From Isoetes taiwanensis (taxonomy: Eukaryota > Streptophyta > Lycopodiopsida > Isoetales > Isoetaceae), in assembly GCA_021234155.1 (NCBI GenBank), contig JAJEKV010000059.1, positions 7,043,172 through 7,107,171 of the forward strand: 64,000 nt of DNA. Direction: 5' to 3'. This document shows positions 24,438-35,394 of this stretch, piece by piece; positions within the stretch are counted from its first letter, which is position 1; each line of letters opens with the position of its first letter. Both the position numbers and the translations under genes were made by a program. The notes under the pieces were generated by a model. The model saw only the letters and a program-made list of their open reading frames with translations. It ran no database searches and was not told the origin of the DNA.

Positions 24438-24900
24438 GGGTATATGGTCTTGTATGGCAAAGAAAAATATTGTCAATGTTCTTGGTGTTCTCGGCCTTCC
24501 AGCTTTAGTTCAAGTTCGCTTTGGGGAAACGAAAAGGGTCGAAAGCATATGTCGACTCGATCCAGCCATCACAAAGGGGAAGCATATTATGGTGAAAAGG
24601 CCGGACAGGTTTATGAGCAATTCCTGACTATGGCAAACACAACACGCTGATCATAGACGACTCGCCTACAAGTGCTATCATAACTCGCAAAAATACAATC
24701 CTTGCTAAGGCATATCGACCAAGAGTATGAGACGGATAGGTGGTTGTCTTTCGACTTTGTCCTGCCTTGACGGAATCCCTTTTGCCATTCTTGTCGCCGA
24801 TGTGATTAGGAACTATCCGAGCCTCATGGAACCCGATCCAGAGAGCAAGGCGATCATGAAAGCTATGGATGACAAATATTTTGGTGATCAAGAAGAGTGA
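24380..24900 (+). pseudogene. unknown C-terminal gene remnant of the element
   Basis: One frame reads AKEIVEWCLERDSGGYMVLY then GKEKYCQCSWC and ends MANTTR at 24650. The Cys and His residues (CQCSWC, later SSHHKGE) could form a small metal-binding site (inference). A further 57-aa frame begins at 24727 and ends at 24900 with VADVIRNYPSLMEPDPESKA then IMKAMDDKYFGDQEE, an acidic end typical of a true C-terminus. The parts probably belong to one gene that also uses the duplicated exons upstream. The family is unknown. Confidence 0.4.
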
Positions 24901-25383
24901 CCTCCGCTTCAGATAGTCAAATTGTGTGAATATTGTAAACAAACGTGGAACAAATGTACTACATTTTGTAATGAATATACTTGTATATTGAGTTTGGCTG
25001 GCTTTCGACTCAGCGAAGTCGAGAAAGGCATGCTTGTCCCGTTGATGAAACCATTTGTATGTTTGTTTGTGTGGACCGGATGCGCCCACAATCTATTATG
25101 ATAATGGTTGTACATTGGGTTTCCTCGGCCTTTCTCGAATTTTGCGAAGTCAAGAAAGGCAATCGCTATCTCGCTGACCAAACCATTTGTATGCCCGCAG
25201 GTGATTGGATGCAACCATATTCTAATGAGAATGGTTGTACTTTTGTCGTTTCGACCTTTCGACTCGCGAGTCGAGAAAGACACTACTTCCCACGCCATTG
25301 GATGCAGTTGTATGGAATGAATGTTCTCCATTGTAATTTGATTTCAACATTCTTTTCTTCGCTTTGACTAATGGCACCGTGAA

Positions 25384-25785
25384 TTGTTAATCATGGTTCG
25401 TGCACGCATCCGACACGGCCATGCATCCCGCCAGCATCACAGACCGCTCCAGCGGGCACAGATCCCGCCAAGGCGGAAGAAATACCGCTCGTTCGATCCC
25501 GCCACGCTTACACTCTTGCCCGCCTTTGGGATAAGGTTGCTCGTGAATTGTGACGCCATGCACACCCCTCGGGATAAAGAACACGCCAAGAAATTTGAGA
25601 CATCCCCAGAAGCTCAAAGCATCTTGCAAGCATTGCATAACATCCACGGAGATTGGGGAAGGAGCATATTTGATGAAAAGTCATGGAGGCGAGTGGAGAA
25701 GTCGGGTGGACAGGGTCGGCCAGTAGCTCCAAAGGCACTTCCACGTGAGGCATTCCACACTCTTCAAAGTTGCCCCCAAGGCTAA
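25384..25785 (+). CDS. 133-aa open frame, unknown
   Basis: The frame is open for 133 codons near the right end of the inner element. The first third is very basic and His-rich (HGHASRQHHRPLQR); the rest is mixed (HTPRDKEHAKKFETSPEAQS). The opposite strand is also open for much of the length, so chance cannot be excluded. There is no motif that assigns a function. Confidence 0.25.
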   Translation: MLIMVRARIRHGHASRQHHRPLQRAQIPPRRKKYRSFDPATLTLLPAFGIRLLVNCDAMHTPRDKEHAKKFETSPEAQSILQALHNIHGDWGRSIFDEKSWRRVEKSGGQGRPVAPKALPREAFHTLQSCPQG

Positions 25786-26130
25786 ATGGGGAAGAAGAAG
25801 CCCGCAAGTTAATCCCCAAGGTGGACCACCTACCAAGATGATGTAATCAGAGTGACAAAGAAGACCGCCATGGTCTCAAGGTCCGATGTAAAATACATTG
25901 TACCTATTCAATTTATTAATAAAAATTCTTTTTCAACTAGAGCTTTGGTTTCAATCTTTAATGAATTTCCTTTGTTTCTTTTGCATTGTTCTTGTTCTCA
26001 CTCGCTATCCAGTGGAAAACTGGAGGAAAGCTTCATGCAGAGTTCTAGACAAAAATTCAATTAAGGATAGTTCTCGGTCGGGTGCTCCTTTTCGTAAATT
26101 AACAGGTTCAAAAAAATGGGAATGGAATGA

Positions 26131-26155
26131 GTCCCACTTTAATTAAATACGACTT
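26131..26155 (-). repeat. right 25-bp terminal inverted repeat
   Basis: It is an exact reverse complement of 12678-12702 and is followed by GTAA (26156-26159), which equals the four bases before the left terminus. Confidence 0.9.
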
Positions 26156-26239
26156 GTAAGCTAGAAATAAAAAATCAAACCTGCCTCTTGTCTAACTAAC
26201 AAGACTGCAGCCTATTGGACATTCTCTTCATTTGCTTTC

Positions 26240-26800
26240 TTCCTTCCTGAGCATCTCTCAACATAGAAAGTTTCTCGATCCAGAAACATGCTCAACAACG
26301 AAACAGGAAATCAAATGAGCCCTCGAAAAATTCTACATATTCAACATTTCCAATAGGTCTACCATTTGGCAATCTAACACATTCTAGGAAACAAGTATTC
26401 TAGCATTCATATCTAAGCACATCATTAAAACAATGGAAAACACTTATCTCTTCTCGCAAATATTCTCTGGGCGATTGTATCACAGATTCTGACGCCTCTC
26501 CAAGGGTTTTTGCTTCCTCCTTCGGCCTCATCAACGGGGCTTCTCGCTGAATAACTTTTATCAAGGCAATTTTTGTATATCTTGTCTCCATGGCGATGCA
26601 ATAATGAGGTCCGTGTCCTCGAGCTCATCTCCCACTGCTACCTTGGCTCCATAGGCATCAATTAAATCAACTACACATATCAAAAGCATCAGTTAGTTTG
26701 AGTCATAGATTCATGCAAATGCGGGGAGTTTTGGATCCGTGTCGCCATGAGCTACCGAGAGAAAAGTGTCCGATGCTTCAGCTACTAGTGCATGATAAAC
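26240..26800 (-). pseudogene. minus-strand element exon, unknown (outer copy continuation)
   Basis: The frame from the ATG at 26591 reads METRYTKIALIKVIQREAPL then MRPKEEAKTLGEASESVIQS. Another frame upstream reads DLIDAYGAKVAVGDELEDTD, after an acceptor-like TGTGTAG at about 26690 with a CTAAC branch-like site. The stretch corresponds to 18590-19110 of the inner copy, in the same orientation. It lies directly outside the inner copy's right target duplication, where the interrupted outer copy should continue. Function is unknown. Confidence 0.45.
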
Positions 26801-27973
26801 TTGCCTGTTGAACCAAAATGAATATGATATTAGAATAAACGTTTGAGCAGGCTGAGGATGGCCGTGTGTAACGGGCCTGTCGTGTTAACCCTCCAGGTAA
26901 CTTAAAATACTCAAATAACCATTGGAATACTGTAGCAAATTTTTACTATAGCTATGGTATTGACTTAGTTACTGTAGCATTGTTGAGCTGATGAGATACA
27001 ACCAAATCAGAGCTAATCGATCACCAAATTTCTTCTTTTGTTTGTTTCTGGCCAACTCATTAGCAGAGCCGGCCTTCCTGCAATCAAATAGTATGATCTT
27101 CGACGGTCTAGACATCGGAATTGGCCGACTTGCCGAGATCCCATTCATATGGGATTTTCCTCCTTAAGTTTGGGCCAGCTCAACTATTGAAAATAGAATA
27201 AGGTTCAGAATAAACCATTGAACCTAAGAATAAATCATGAACCCTTTAAAATTTCTTAGGGTTCCATGATTATAATGTATCTTCTATACAATTGTATATA
27301 TAGTATATTGCCTGAAATCTCATAGTATCTTGCAAATTTTGTTATACAGTATAGCAATTTCTGTACATCCATACCCCACAAACGAGGAACTTTACGTACG
27401 GTGTAGATTAAGGAATAAGGGGTGAATATGCCTATCCAACAGCTCTCGATGCCCGGAGTCACCCCCCGTGTGAATAAGCACCCAAACAAAAGGGGGTTTA
27501 AGGGGGAATTTAATTGTAAGGCGTGCAATGTAATGGTTTTTGTTATAGGTTAAAATTTTGTTCTTCTGGGCTAATTAATGTTAATAGTAATTATATGTTG
27601 GTTGTTATATGTAGGTAAACATTGGGGGATGTTAAGAGTGATAAAAAGATGAGAGATTAAAGTCCAAAAGTATCTTTATTTAGTGCATTTTCAATGCAAA
27701 GTTTGAATCTTGCTTTGCAATTGAAATTGTCATTTCGGTATGTGCCTCGTTACGAAATACAAGTAGAAAACAATGTGTTAAGTAAAAAGAGAATGCAAGT
27801 AAACTTAATGAATATTCCTAGAGAAGAGCTATCTGCAACACAACTCAAAAAGATGAACATATAGAAGAAACAAAAGAAGATTGTTAAACCGTTATTTTCA
27901 TGCAGCTAGACTGAAAGAAAGGTTATATTATCTTCATTGTTTAAAAATAATAATTCACTAGAGATCATGTGTT
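26801..27973. other. no gene recognised
   Basis: The stretch is mostly AT-rich with short frames only. No terminal repeat of the outer large element could be found here. Confidence 0.4.
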
Positions 27974-28020
27974 CTTGGATTAAAATGGAGGTACTTCCAC
28001 TACCTCCATTTTAATCCAAG
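27974..28020. repeat. perfect hairpin, 20-bp stem and 7-nt loop
   Basis: CTTGGATTAAAATGGAGGTA at 27974-27993 is followed by the loop CTTCCAC and then by its exact reverse complement (28001-28020). It lies at the 3' end of the ABCC relic, where its right arm is part of the last reading frame. Confidence 0.93.
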
Positions 28021-29050
28021 CTTTCCCATCATTATCTTTCCCGTGCTTGTTGCTCATGGTAGAAGAGATAAACCCTGATGTCTCTACTAGTTCCATTGCT
28101 TTGGCATGGGCACCGATAAGGTTATCAAAGTCAGTAATACCATCCCGTAAAAGCTCATGAAACACCCCAGCCTGAACTATTTTACCATCAATGAGAACCC
28201 GAAGCATTTTTAAGTGTGAGACCATAGATATTATGCATTGTTACAAACTGCATGCTATTAGTGATTAAACCAACTCGATCAAATCAACTTCGTGAAAATT
28301 TCCATTAGAGAGAAAGAAGGTACCACTATATGGTCTCCGCCCGCAAAATTTCAACTTGATGTGTCACCAAAACTACGGTTTTTGAGGCCAAAGCTCCAAG
28401 AATGCATTTCGGCCAAGATGAAAATTTAAAGTATAAAAGAACAAAGAATAGACGGCATAATATGACAAAGAATAGATGGCATATATAGTTAAATCAAAAC
28501 TGACCTCTCCGGATAATTTTGGTATCTCCCCAAGAATACAAGAAAGAAGACTCGATTTCCCTACCCCAACGCCACCACAAACTGCCACCATTGTTCCCTC
28601 TAGTATACATAGATCCAACTAAATGTTCCACCACTAATATCGATAGCAATACCAGTAGTCTTGGGTAGCCTTGTCACAAAGATCTTTTTGTATCTCCTGT
28701 TCTTCAAAATAACTACAAAACCGATCAAGAGATACCTTTGCCCGGGCGAATCCGTAAATGAAATTTGGAAATCTGCTCAACGGTTCCCTGAAGCACCGAA
28801 TTGTTGCCAAGATCTAAAGCACTCTCCCACTGTGGAGTGGTATTCTTTGTAACATGCATGTCAAGAAAGTAACCACGCATACCACCGTTGGTGTCATCCA
28901 AAAGGCAAATATCTCAAAGAATCGTTACCATGAAAATTTTAGAAAGCCAGCCATACTCTTCTGTTCTAAGATTTTCTAATTTATTGAGGTAGGCTTTCTC
29001 CCATGCCTGCAACTGTTTCCTTGAAGGGCTACCTTCTATAAAAGCCTGGC
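27980..29050 (-). pseudogene. ABCC (MRP-type) ABC transporter relic
   Basis: On the minus strand: LQAWEKAYLNKLENLRTEEY with GWL (about 29010-28945) is the cytoplasmic loop of the first membrane domain. RAKVSLDRFCSYFEEQEIQK (about 28760-28690) is the linker before the first nucleotide-binding domain. [20 protein letters not shown] with [12 protein letters not shown] (28600-28500) holds the Walker A site. [20 protein letters not shown] (about 28400-28340) is the H-loop region, and DGKIVQAGVFHELLRDG with TDFDNLIGAHAKAME (28200-28090) is the end of the domain. The linker-to-Walker part shares one frame but contains two stops, and about 80 residues between Walker A and the H-loop region are missing. 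Intact plant ABCC proteins have about 1500 residues with two such halves. The frame upstream of LQAWEK (to 29399) is not ABCC-like, so the relic is chimeric. Confidence 0.85.
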
Positions 29051-30569
29051 CCGGACTTCCAGCAGAAGCTAATGCTATTCCGTTGTCAAAATTAATGGAA
29101 GAAGAATTAACTGCCAAAGCTGTTGATCCCCCACAATCTAATCTCACAAGCTCTGGAGAAGAAGGCGAGGTACGAGCTCTATTATAGTCATGATCACCAA
29201 CATCAGACATATCTGAATAAGCAAAGCTAATATAATTCCATTTGCCATGGCACCTTCCACAAAGAATGATCTGTACAGCAGAAAAAGAACCGTTTGAATA
29301 TCTAGCAAATAAGCTGAGAAGCCATGTCCAGTCTACAGGCAAAAGGCACGGGCAAAGACTTTTCAACCAATAAGAGATCTTGGAAATGACTCGCTCCAAT
29401 CCCCCTTTCTAGTGAAAACTAAGGGCAATCCTCAAGACACGCTTCCCGCTTGCATCCCCGAGCCCCCGAAACTAAAACTAAGGGCCGGCCAAAAACTAAT
29501 GGCCGTTTGAGAAAGGTATGAAGCGGGGTCTTCTGCCTTGGCATCCTCGAGATCTGCATCCCCCTTCCCCTTCCCGAGCCCTGCCAGAAAAACCACATAC
29601 AGTCGATTAACCCTAAAGTTTCCTTCTTCGATTAACCCTAAAGTATCCTTCATCGAGCCTTGCATGCTTCCATTGGAGATATCCTCAAAAATCATAGGTG
29701 TAACCATTAAAAAATATCATAAAAATTAACGTGAGTGTATGCGCACTCTAGAAGTACGCATTAGTACGTCTTCAAAATACGGCGACCAAATCTTAGCAAA
29801 ACCATAGGAAAAAACGTACAAAAATACAAAAGTAACCCCCTGTTATAATGCTAGATATTGTATATAACATTTGTGACAAAATTCTGTGATGATCCAACCC
29901 TACAATTCCAACAGATTGGCCAGATCTCATGTTTCATAGAATCATGGATGAACTTGAGTGCCTTTGCAAAAATCCAGATACTGCAGACTCAGATATACAA
30001 GCTCATTTCCAAGCCATTATTCGACATTGCCTCCCTATTCCAAATCTCAATGCCATCTCAAACATGAGTCTAAGGCCTCTTCTTCGATCTCGCAGTCAAG
30101 ATCCCTCCAGAATCGGTGCCTTGTGGGACCTTCACTCAACACGGTCTCCTACTTGGCAGCCCATTAATTTGCTACCAAATCTTTAGTCTCCCTCGTCTCC
30201 TCAACAACGTCCTCAAATGTCTGCTGCCACCACTTCAGTCATTCCCATATCTTCCTTTTCACATTCTCTTCCGCCCAATCGTTCTGCACATCAAGAACAC
30301 TCACTCTCGTCTGCTACACAAATGTGCCACACCTCCACCCTCACATCCACGCCAAGTACTTTACGAATATTAGCAAAATGTGACAAGTTGCAGTTTTCAG
30401 CTTCAAAACTCGCAAGAAAAGACTCATGACAGCATTTCAAAGTCACTTAGATTCAGTAAATGTCCTGAAACGTGAACTCCAACAAGTTCAAACTCAAAAA
30501 TACTAAATTGGAGTCAAGGCTTCAGAGTCATCATGGTGATTTTTTGTATCTTAAGGCTACTAAAAAATG
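29051..30569. other. unassigned; short coding-like pieces
   Basis: A minus-strand frame (29399-29051) joined to the ABCC relic contains SSPELVRLDCGGSTALAVNS, and 29707-29432 is open on the minus strand; neither is recognised. On the plus strand 29929-30186 codes ECLCKNPDTADSDIQAHFQA, which looks like a fragment of a longer protein but has no flanking continuation. I would not annotate any of these as genes. Confidence 0.35.

Positions 30570-30658
<89 letters not shown>
30570..30658. repeat. (TAGA)n microsatellite
   Basis: About 22 uninterrupted tetranucleotide units, followed by a short ATCGATCGATGG tail. Confidence 0.97.
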
Positions 30659-31439
30659 CGATCGATGGTATTTTAATGTCCAAGGGGATAGAAGCAAAGA
30701 TTGTTTTTTGTCGAAAGCAATACCGCTCAAATTTCCATGCATTGGAATTTAGACTATAGGAAAAAATCGACGATAAATATTGAACTAGACATTTTTATTT
30801 TCAATATAAATTCTTTGCTAAATATTTAATATAGAGAGAACAGCTTAGATCATGATGGTGCAATATGTACAACAACTTTATGATTACAAAAACAAGTTAT
30901 GGATGAAGTTATGGGTGAACTTTCTCGCCTTAAGGATTAAAAAAGAAATTTATGGGTAAAACCTTATCGCCACGAATACTATGGAACTGGGGTTATGTAG
31001 CAGACCTAGCCACTATACATATTCATTTGAATATATCTATCCGACTTATATATTTTCTCATAGAGGGCTGCCTGACCACTGAGGCATCCCTATGATAACT
31101 TGAGCAGCCCTCTGATAATTGAGGCAACCCTCTGATAATTGGAGCAATCTTAGTCATCCAAATCTAAAAGTCAAAATCCAACGACTGAAATTCAATCAAA
31201 TATTCGCCTCCTAGCTGTCCAAATCTAGAAGTCAAAATCCAACGACCAAAATTCACTCAAGCACTTCCCAACAGATCTTGGCCATTCAGCAACTTCTAGA
31301 GTATTTTAGGCCAATTTCTAAATCATTTCATCCTCATCTTAATTTTTTTTCACAGAAGTAGAAATTGAACCCCTGCCCTATAGAATTGAACCCCTCTAGA
31401 CCCCCCATGCCAACCGCTAAGGGATAAGCATCGATCATA
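30659..31439. other. no gene recognised
   Basis: AT-rich sequence with a small local repeat (CCTCTGATAATTGAGGCAA-like units near 31080-31145 and CAAAATCCAACGACYRAAATTCA at about 31172 and 31234). No coding support. Confidence 0.5.
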
Positions 31440-32910
31440 TTTTTTTAATATCCTTAAGTCTATTGCTTCCTAGAAAGCTCTAAATGTTCTAGATAGTTCT
31501 AGAGTGTTTTAACTAAATATTCTATAATGTTCTAGAAGTTCTAGAATGTTCTAGAAAGTTTTAGAATGAACTTTGACTGATCATCTAGCATGGATACGCA
31601 CCTCAAGCTAAGAATAGTAAATTTTAAAAAGTTTTTAAAATAGTAACTTTTTGCTGGAATCTATGGGAATCTAATGGAATGTCATAAAATCTAAGGGAAT
31701 GTTCTAGAAAATTCGAGCATGAGATCCGACTGGTCAACTAGCATGGATAAGTACCTCAACCTAAAATGGAAGTTGCTGAGAATAGTAAATTTTGAAAACT
31801 TCCTAAAAGTAGTAACTTTTTGCTAGAATCTAAGAGAATCTAATGGAATGTCATAAAATCTAAGGGATCTAGAAAGTTCTAGAATGAGCTTTGATTGATC
31901 AACTAGCATGGATAAGCACCTCAACCTAAAATAAAAGTTGCTAAGAATAATAAATTTTGAAAAGTTCCTAAAAATAGTAATGAGCACCCAACCTAAAGCA
32001 GAAGTTGCTAAGAATAAAAACTTTTGAAAAATACCTAAAAATAGTAAGTTTTGGCTGGAATCTAAGGGAATCTCATATAGTCTAACGAAATCTAAGGGAG
32101 AATCTTCATAAACTCTTAGAAAACTGGAACATTAAGAATAGTTTATTTTAAAAAGCCCCTAAAAATAGTAACTTTTTGCTGGAATCTAAAGGAATCTAAG
32201 GGAATCTAATGGAATGTCAAAAAATCTAAGGGAATGTTCTAAAAAGTTCAAGAATGAGCTTTGACTAGTCAACTAGCATGGATAAGCACCTCAACCTAGA
32301 GTAGAACTTGCTAAGAATAGTAAATTTTAAAAAGTTTCTAAAAATAGTAACTTTTTGCTAGAATCTAAGGGAATCTAATCGACTGTCATAAAATGTAAGG
32401 GAATGTCCTAAAAAGTTCTAGAATGATCTTTGATTGGTCAACTACAATGCATAAGCACTTCAATCTAAAATAGAAGTTGCTAATAATAGTAAATTTTGAG
32501 AAGTTCCTAAAAATAGTAACTTTTTGCTGGAATTTAAGGAATTTAAGGGAATTTAATAGAATGTCATAAAATCTAAAGGATTATTCTAGAAAGTTCTATA
32601 ATGAGCTTTGACTAGTAAACCTCATAAAGCCTAGGGGAATCTTAGGGAATCTCATAAAATCTAATAGAATGTAAGGTAATCTTAGAGAATCTAAGGGTAT
32701 CTTCATTGAATTTAAGGGAATCTAAGGGAATTTATCACAAAATCTAAGAGGGTCTGAGAGATGGAATCTCATAAAATTAAAGAGGATCTAAGTTCTAGAA
32801 TGAGAGTAATTTTTGAAAAGTCCCTAAATAGTAATTTTTGACTGGAATCTAAAGGAATCTCATAATGTCTAAAGAAATCTAAGGGAGAATCTTCATAACT
32901 CTTAGGAAAC
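31440..32910. repeat. degenerate satellite-like array
   Basis: Related blocks with CTAGCATGGATAAGCACCTC (about 31587, 31740, 31904, 32273, and a poorer one at 32443), ATAGTAACTTTTTGCTGGAA and TCTAAGGGAATCTAATGGAA recur in the same order. Spacing between blocks is mostly 155-170 bp. The blocks differ by substitutions and small indels, so the array is old. There is no coding content. Confidence 0.85.
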
Positions 32911-33004
32911 TGGAACATGCACAAACTAGGACATGCACCGTAGGATCGATTAAAAAACTTGTCTATATATATTCTCATAGAGGGCCAATATATGTATTTA
33001 TCTG

Positions 33005-33153
33005 AATATCACTATCACTATCACTATCACTATCACTATCACTATCACTATCACTATCACTATCACTATCACTATCACTATCACTATCACTATCACTATC
33101 ACTATCACTATCACTATCACTATCATCATCACTATCATTATCACTATCACTAT
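33005..33153. repeat. (TATCAC)n microsatellite
   Basis: About 24 hexamer units with two interruptions near the 3' end. The open frame through it (Tyr-His repeats) is a by-product of the hexamer. Confidence 0.97.
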
Positions 33154-33154
33154 A

Positions 33155-34065
33155 TATATGTTTACAAGGCTCGCGTTTGCTTATACAATTTGTGATCCTG
33201 GTCGTCGAAGGCCCAGATTGCCCCCAGTGGAGATTGATATGTTTGGAGCGATCTCGAAAGTCAGTTGAGATGAGGTGGACGATCCAGATTGAATAGTTTT
33301 AATTGACAAATTTGGTGCATCTAGACCATCAATTAAGCGAGGTGAACGATCCTACAATCGACATTGATTTCGATTTTGATCGTCGATCCGGGTAGATCCG
33401 CAGTTGCGGTGGAGATTGACATGTTTGGGCCCGTCTCGGCCCGTCGGTTGAGATGAGGTGGACGATCCAGATTGAATGGTTTTAATTGACAAATTTGGGT
33501 GCATCTAGACCATCAACTAAGCTGAGATGAACGATCCTACAATCGACATTGATTTCGATTTTGATCGTCGATCTGGTAGATCCATCACGTAACGAGATCT
33601 CGACCATTAATCAGGATCAAGATCGTAGGTCCATGTTGCATGCTCGGACCTTAAGGAAAAGCTCTTAAAAGTTTTTATGTTATTGGAGAACCCTGGCCAT
33701 TGCCCCTCAAGCCCCGCATTCTACGCATTAGACCAGGCATTATTTCATTGAAAATTGACGTCTATCACTATATATATCTTTACATTAGGCTCGCGCTTGC
33801 TTATACAATTTGCGGTCCTAGTCGTCGAAGGCCCAGATGGACGGCCCAGATTGCCCGGTGGAGATTGACATATTTGAGGCGATCTCGACCATCGATTGAG
33901 ATAAGGTGGACAATCCAGATTGAATGATTGTAATTGACAAATTTGGGTGTATCTAGACCATCATTTAAGATGAGATGAACGATCCTACAGTCCACATTGA
34001 TTTCGATCTCGATCGTCGATCTGGTAGATCCGCCATGTGACGAGATCTTGGCCATTAATCGAACA
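33155..34065. repeat. three diverged direct repeat units
   Basis: Units at about 33155-33404, 33405-33620 and 33768-34065 share GTGGACGATCCAGATTGAAT, AATTGACAAATTTGG, CATCTAGACCATCA and GATCGTCGATCTGGTAGATC in the same order. The first and third units also share GCTTATACAATTTG upstream. Similar GATCCTACGGTC/GATCTCGGCC text reappears at 35.8-37.3 kb, so these belong to one repeat family of the region. Confidence 0.8.
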
Positions 34066-35394
34066 TATTGATTCGCCTGTCCGTCCCTATTTGGGCACTA
34101 ACTATTGCAAACAAACAACCGACAAAGGAATAAACTTAGAAGCTTTTTTTACACCAGAGGAAAAACCATCTGGTATCTTGTAGAGAGGTATCGAAAGAGA
34201 AAATATCTGAAGAGTACATGAACATTCATAATACCAATCATTATTGAAGAAGAACAATAGGTCCTAGACTGAGGAGCGGACGTGTAAGTTGATATGATCT
34301 TAGATTACATTTCGACTTAAATCTTATGCAAACAATCATGTTTTACTTAGGATTACAGTATGTGGAGCTAGCATTGATCTAGTAAGACATGTAAGCAGCC
34401 TCTATTACATTTACCATACTTTTATTGCAAGCAACAGAAAGTGTTGAAGACCTCTGCTTGAAACAGGTACGCATTCGGAAGCATACTTCTGTTGAAGACT
34501 TCTGTATGCAGCAGAAAGTCTAGAAGCAAGCAGCATGTTGGAAGACCTCTGAAACAAAAATGTCAAAAATGCCAGAAGCAGATGATGCATCTGAAGGATT
34601 TACTTGGACTTTCTTCGTACTTTCATAGCCTAATACTCCTTTGCTGATAAGTAATGTAATATGCTTTAAGCTCCGGCTACAAGGCTGAAAAAAAAAGCCC
34701 CTCGCCATGGCATCCAAAACAGGGAGTTACCTAGACATTTGGCGTTTTTGTAGCCTAAACTTCTATGCCCGTTTGGGGGATTTGGAGATGGAACAGGATA
34801 GATGAGAGCATATCGCTGGTTACGTTTCTCGGGGATCAAGCAAGCAAGGTGCAAATAATTTGGTAGTGCATCCGGCCAGGCCGTGCCTAAATCCCGCCAC
34901 CCCGAGTCAAGTCAACAAAACAAAGATCCTCTGAGAGACGCTACATGTGCATGATCACTGGCATCAGCGACATAAATCCTAACAGATGGCCAACTTCCAT
35001 GTTTCTGCCGAATTTACAGATCTATGCTGGTAATAAAATCAAGTACCTTGCAGAGAGGTAATGCCTTGCATCAACCGGATCTTCATGACATGTCACATAT
35101 ACTCTCAACCGCCTGAATAAGCTCTATATCTAATCACACAAATGAACATATAGAAAGAAAAAACAGACAAATACAAAACATAAAATCACAAAACTAAATG
35201 AGCTTCTTGTTCCCAAAGCACAAACCTCAAATACCTTCCAGAAAGTGAACACAATGGGTAGCAACGCAATAGACCGAGGGAAGGTGATTAAGGAAGTTTT
35301 ATCTGGCAAAATTCATCACCAAACTCAGATGTATGACAACTCTAGCCTAAGAACCTTGATATCTGAAGAATATCAGGAGAAGGAGCCGGCTTCT
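34066..35394. other. no gene recognised
   Basis: There are only short frames. A local repeat around GAAGACCTCTG/GAAGACTTCTG occurs at 34430-34550. Confidence 0.45.

Larger units (their letters stand above)
12678..26155. mobile_element. inner copy of large TIR element, 13.5 kb
   Basis: Left end 12678-12702 (AAGTCGTATTTAATTAAAGT and on) and right end 26131-26155 are perfect 25-bp inverted repeats, flanked by GTAA at 12674-12677 and 26156-26159. Contents from left: a broken minus-strand transposase-like gene (12890-15769), a divergent promoter region, plus-strand leader exons, palindrome-rich repeats (17.1-18.5 kb), a minus-strand exon (18.6-19.1 kb), and degenerate plus-strand coding (19.6-25.8 kb). 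A 4-bp target duplication is known for Sola-type and some Ginger-type transposons, but I cannot place the family from motifs. CACTA is unlikely because the terminus does not begin with CACTA and the duplication is not 3 bp. Confidence 0.8.

Noticed and set aside
25852-26064. Organelle-derived sequence at the end of the inner element
   Set aside because: No organelle gene could be recognised; the frame is AT-rich terminal sequence of the element.
12678-26155. CACTA (En/Spm) or LTR retrotransposon
   Set aside because: The terminus is not CACTA, the target duplication is 4 bp, and there are no long direct terminal repeats or gag-pol motifs.
30560-30742. Frame with Ile-Tyr-Leu-Ser repeats
   Set aside because: It is a reading of the (TAGA)n tract.
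32959-33195. Tyr-His repeat protein
   Set aside because: The frame is produced by the (TATCAC)n microsatellite and has no conserved sequence outside it.
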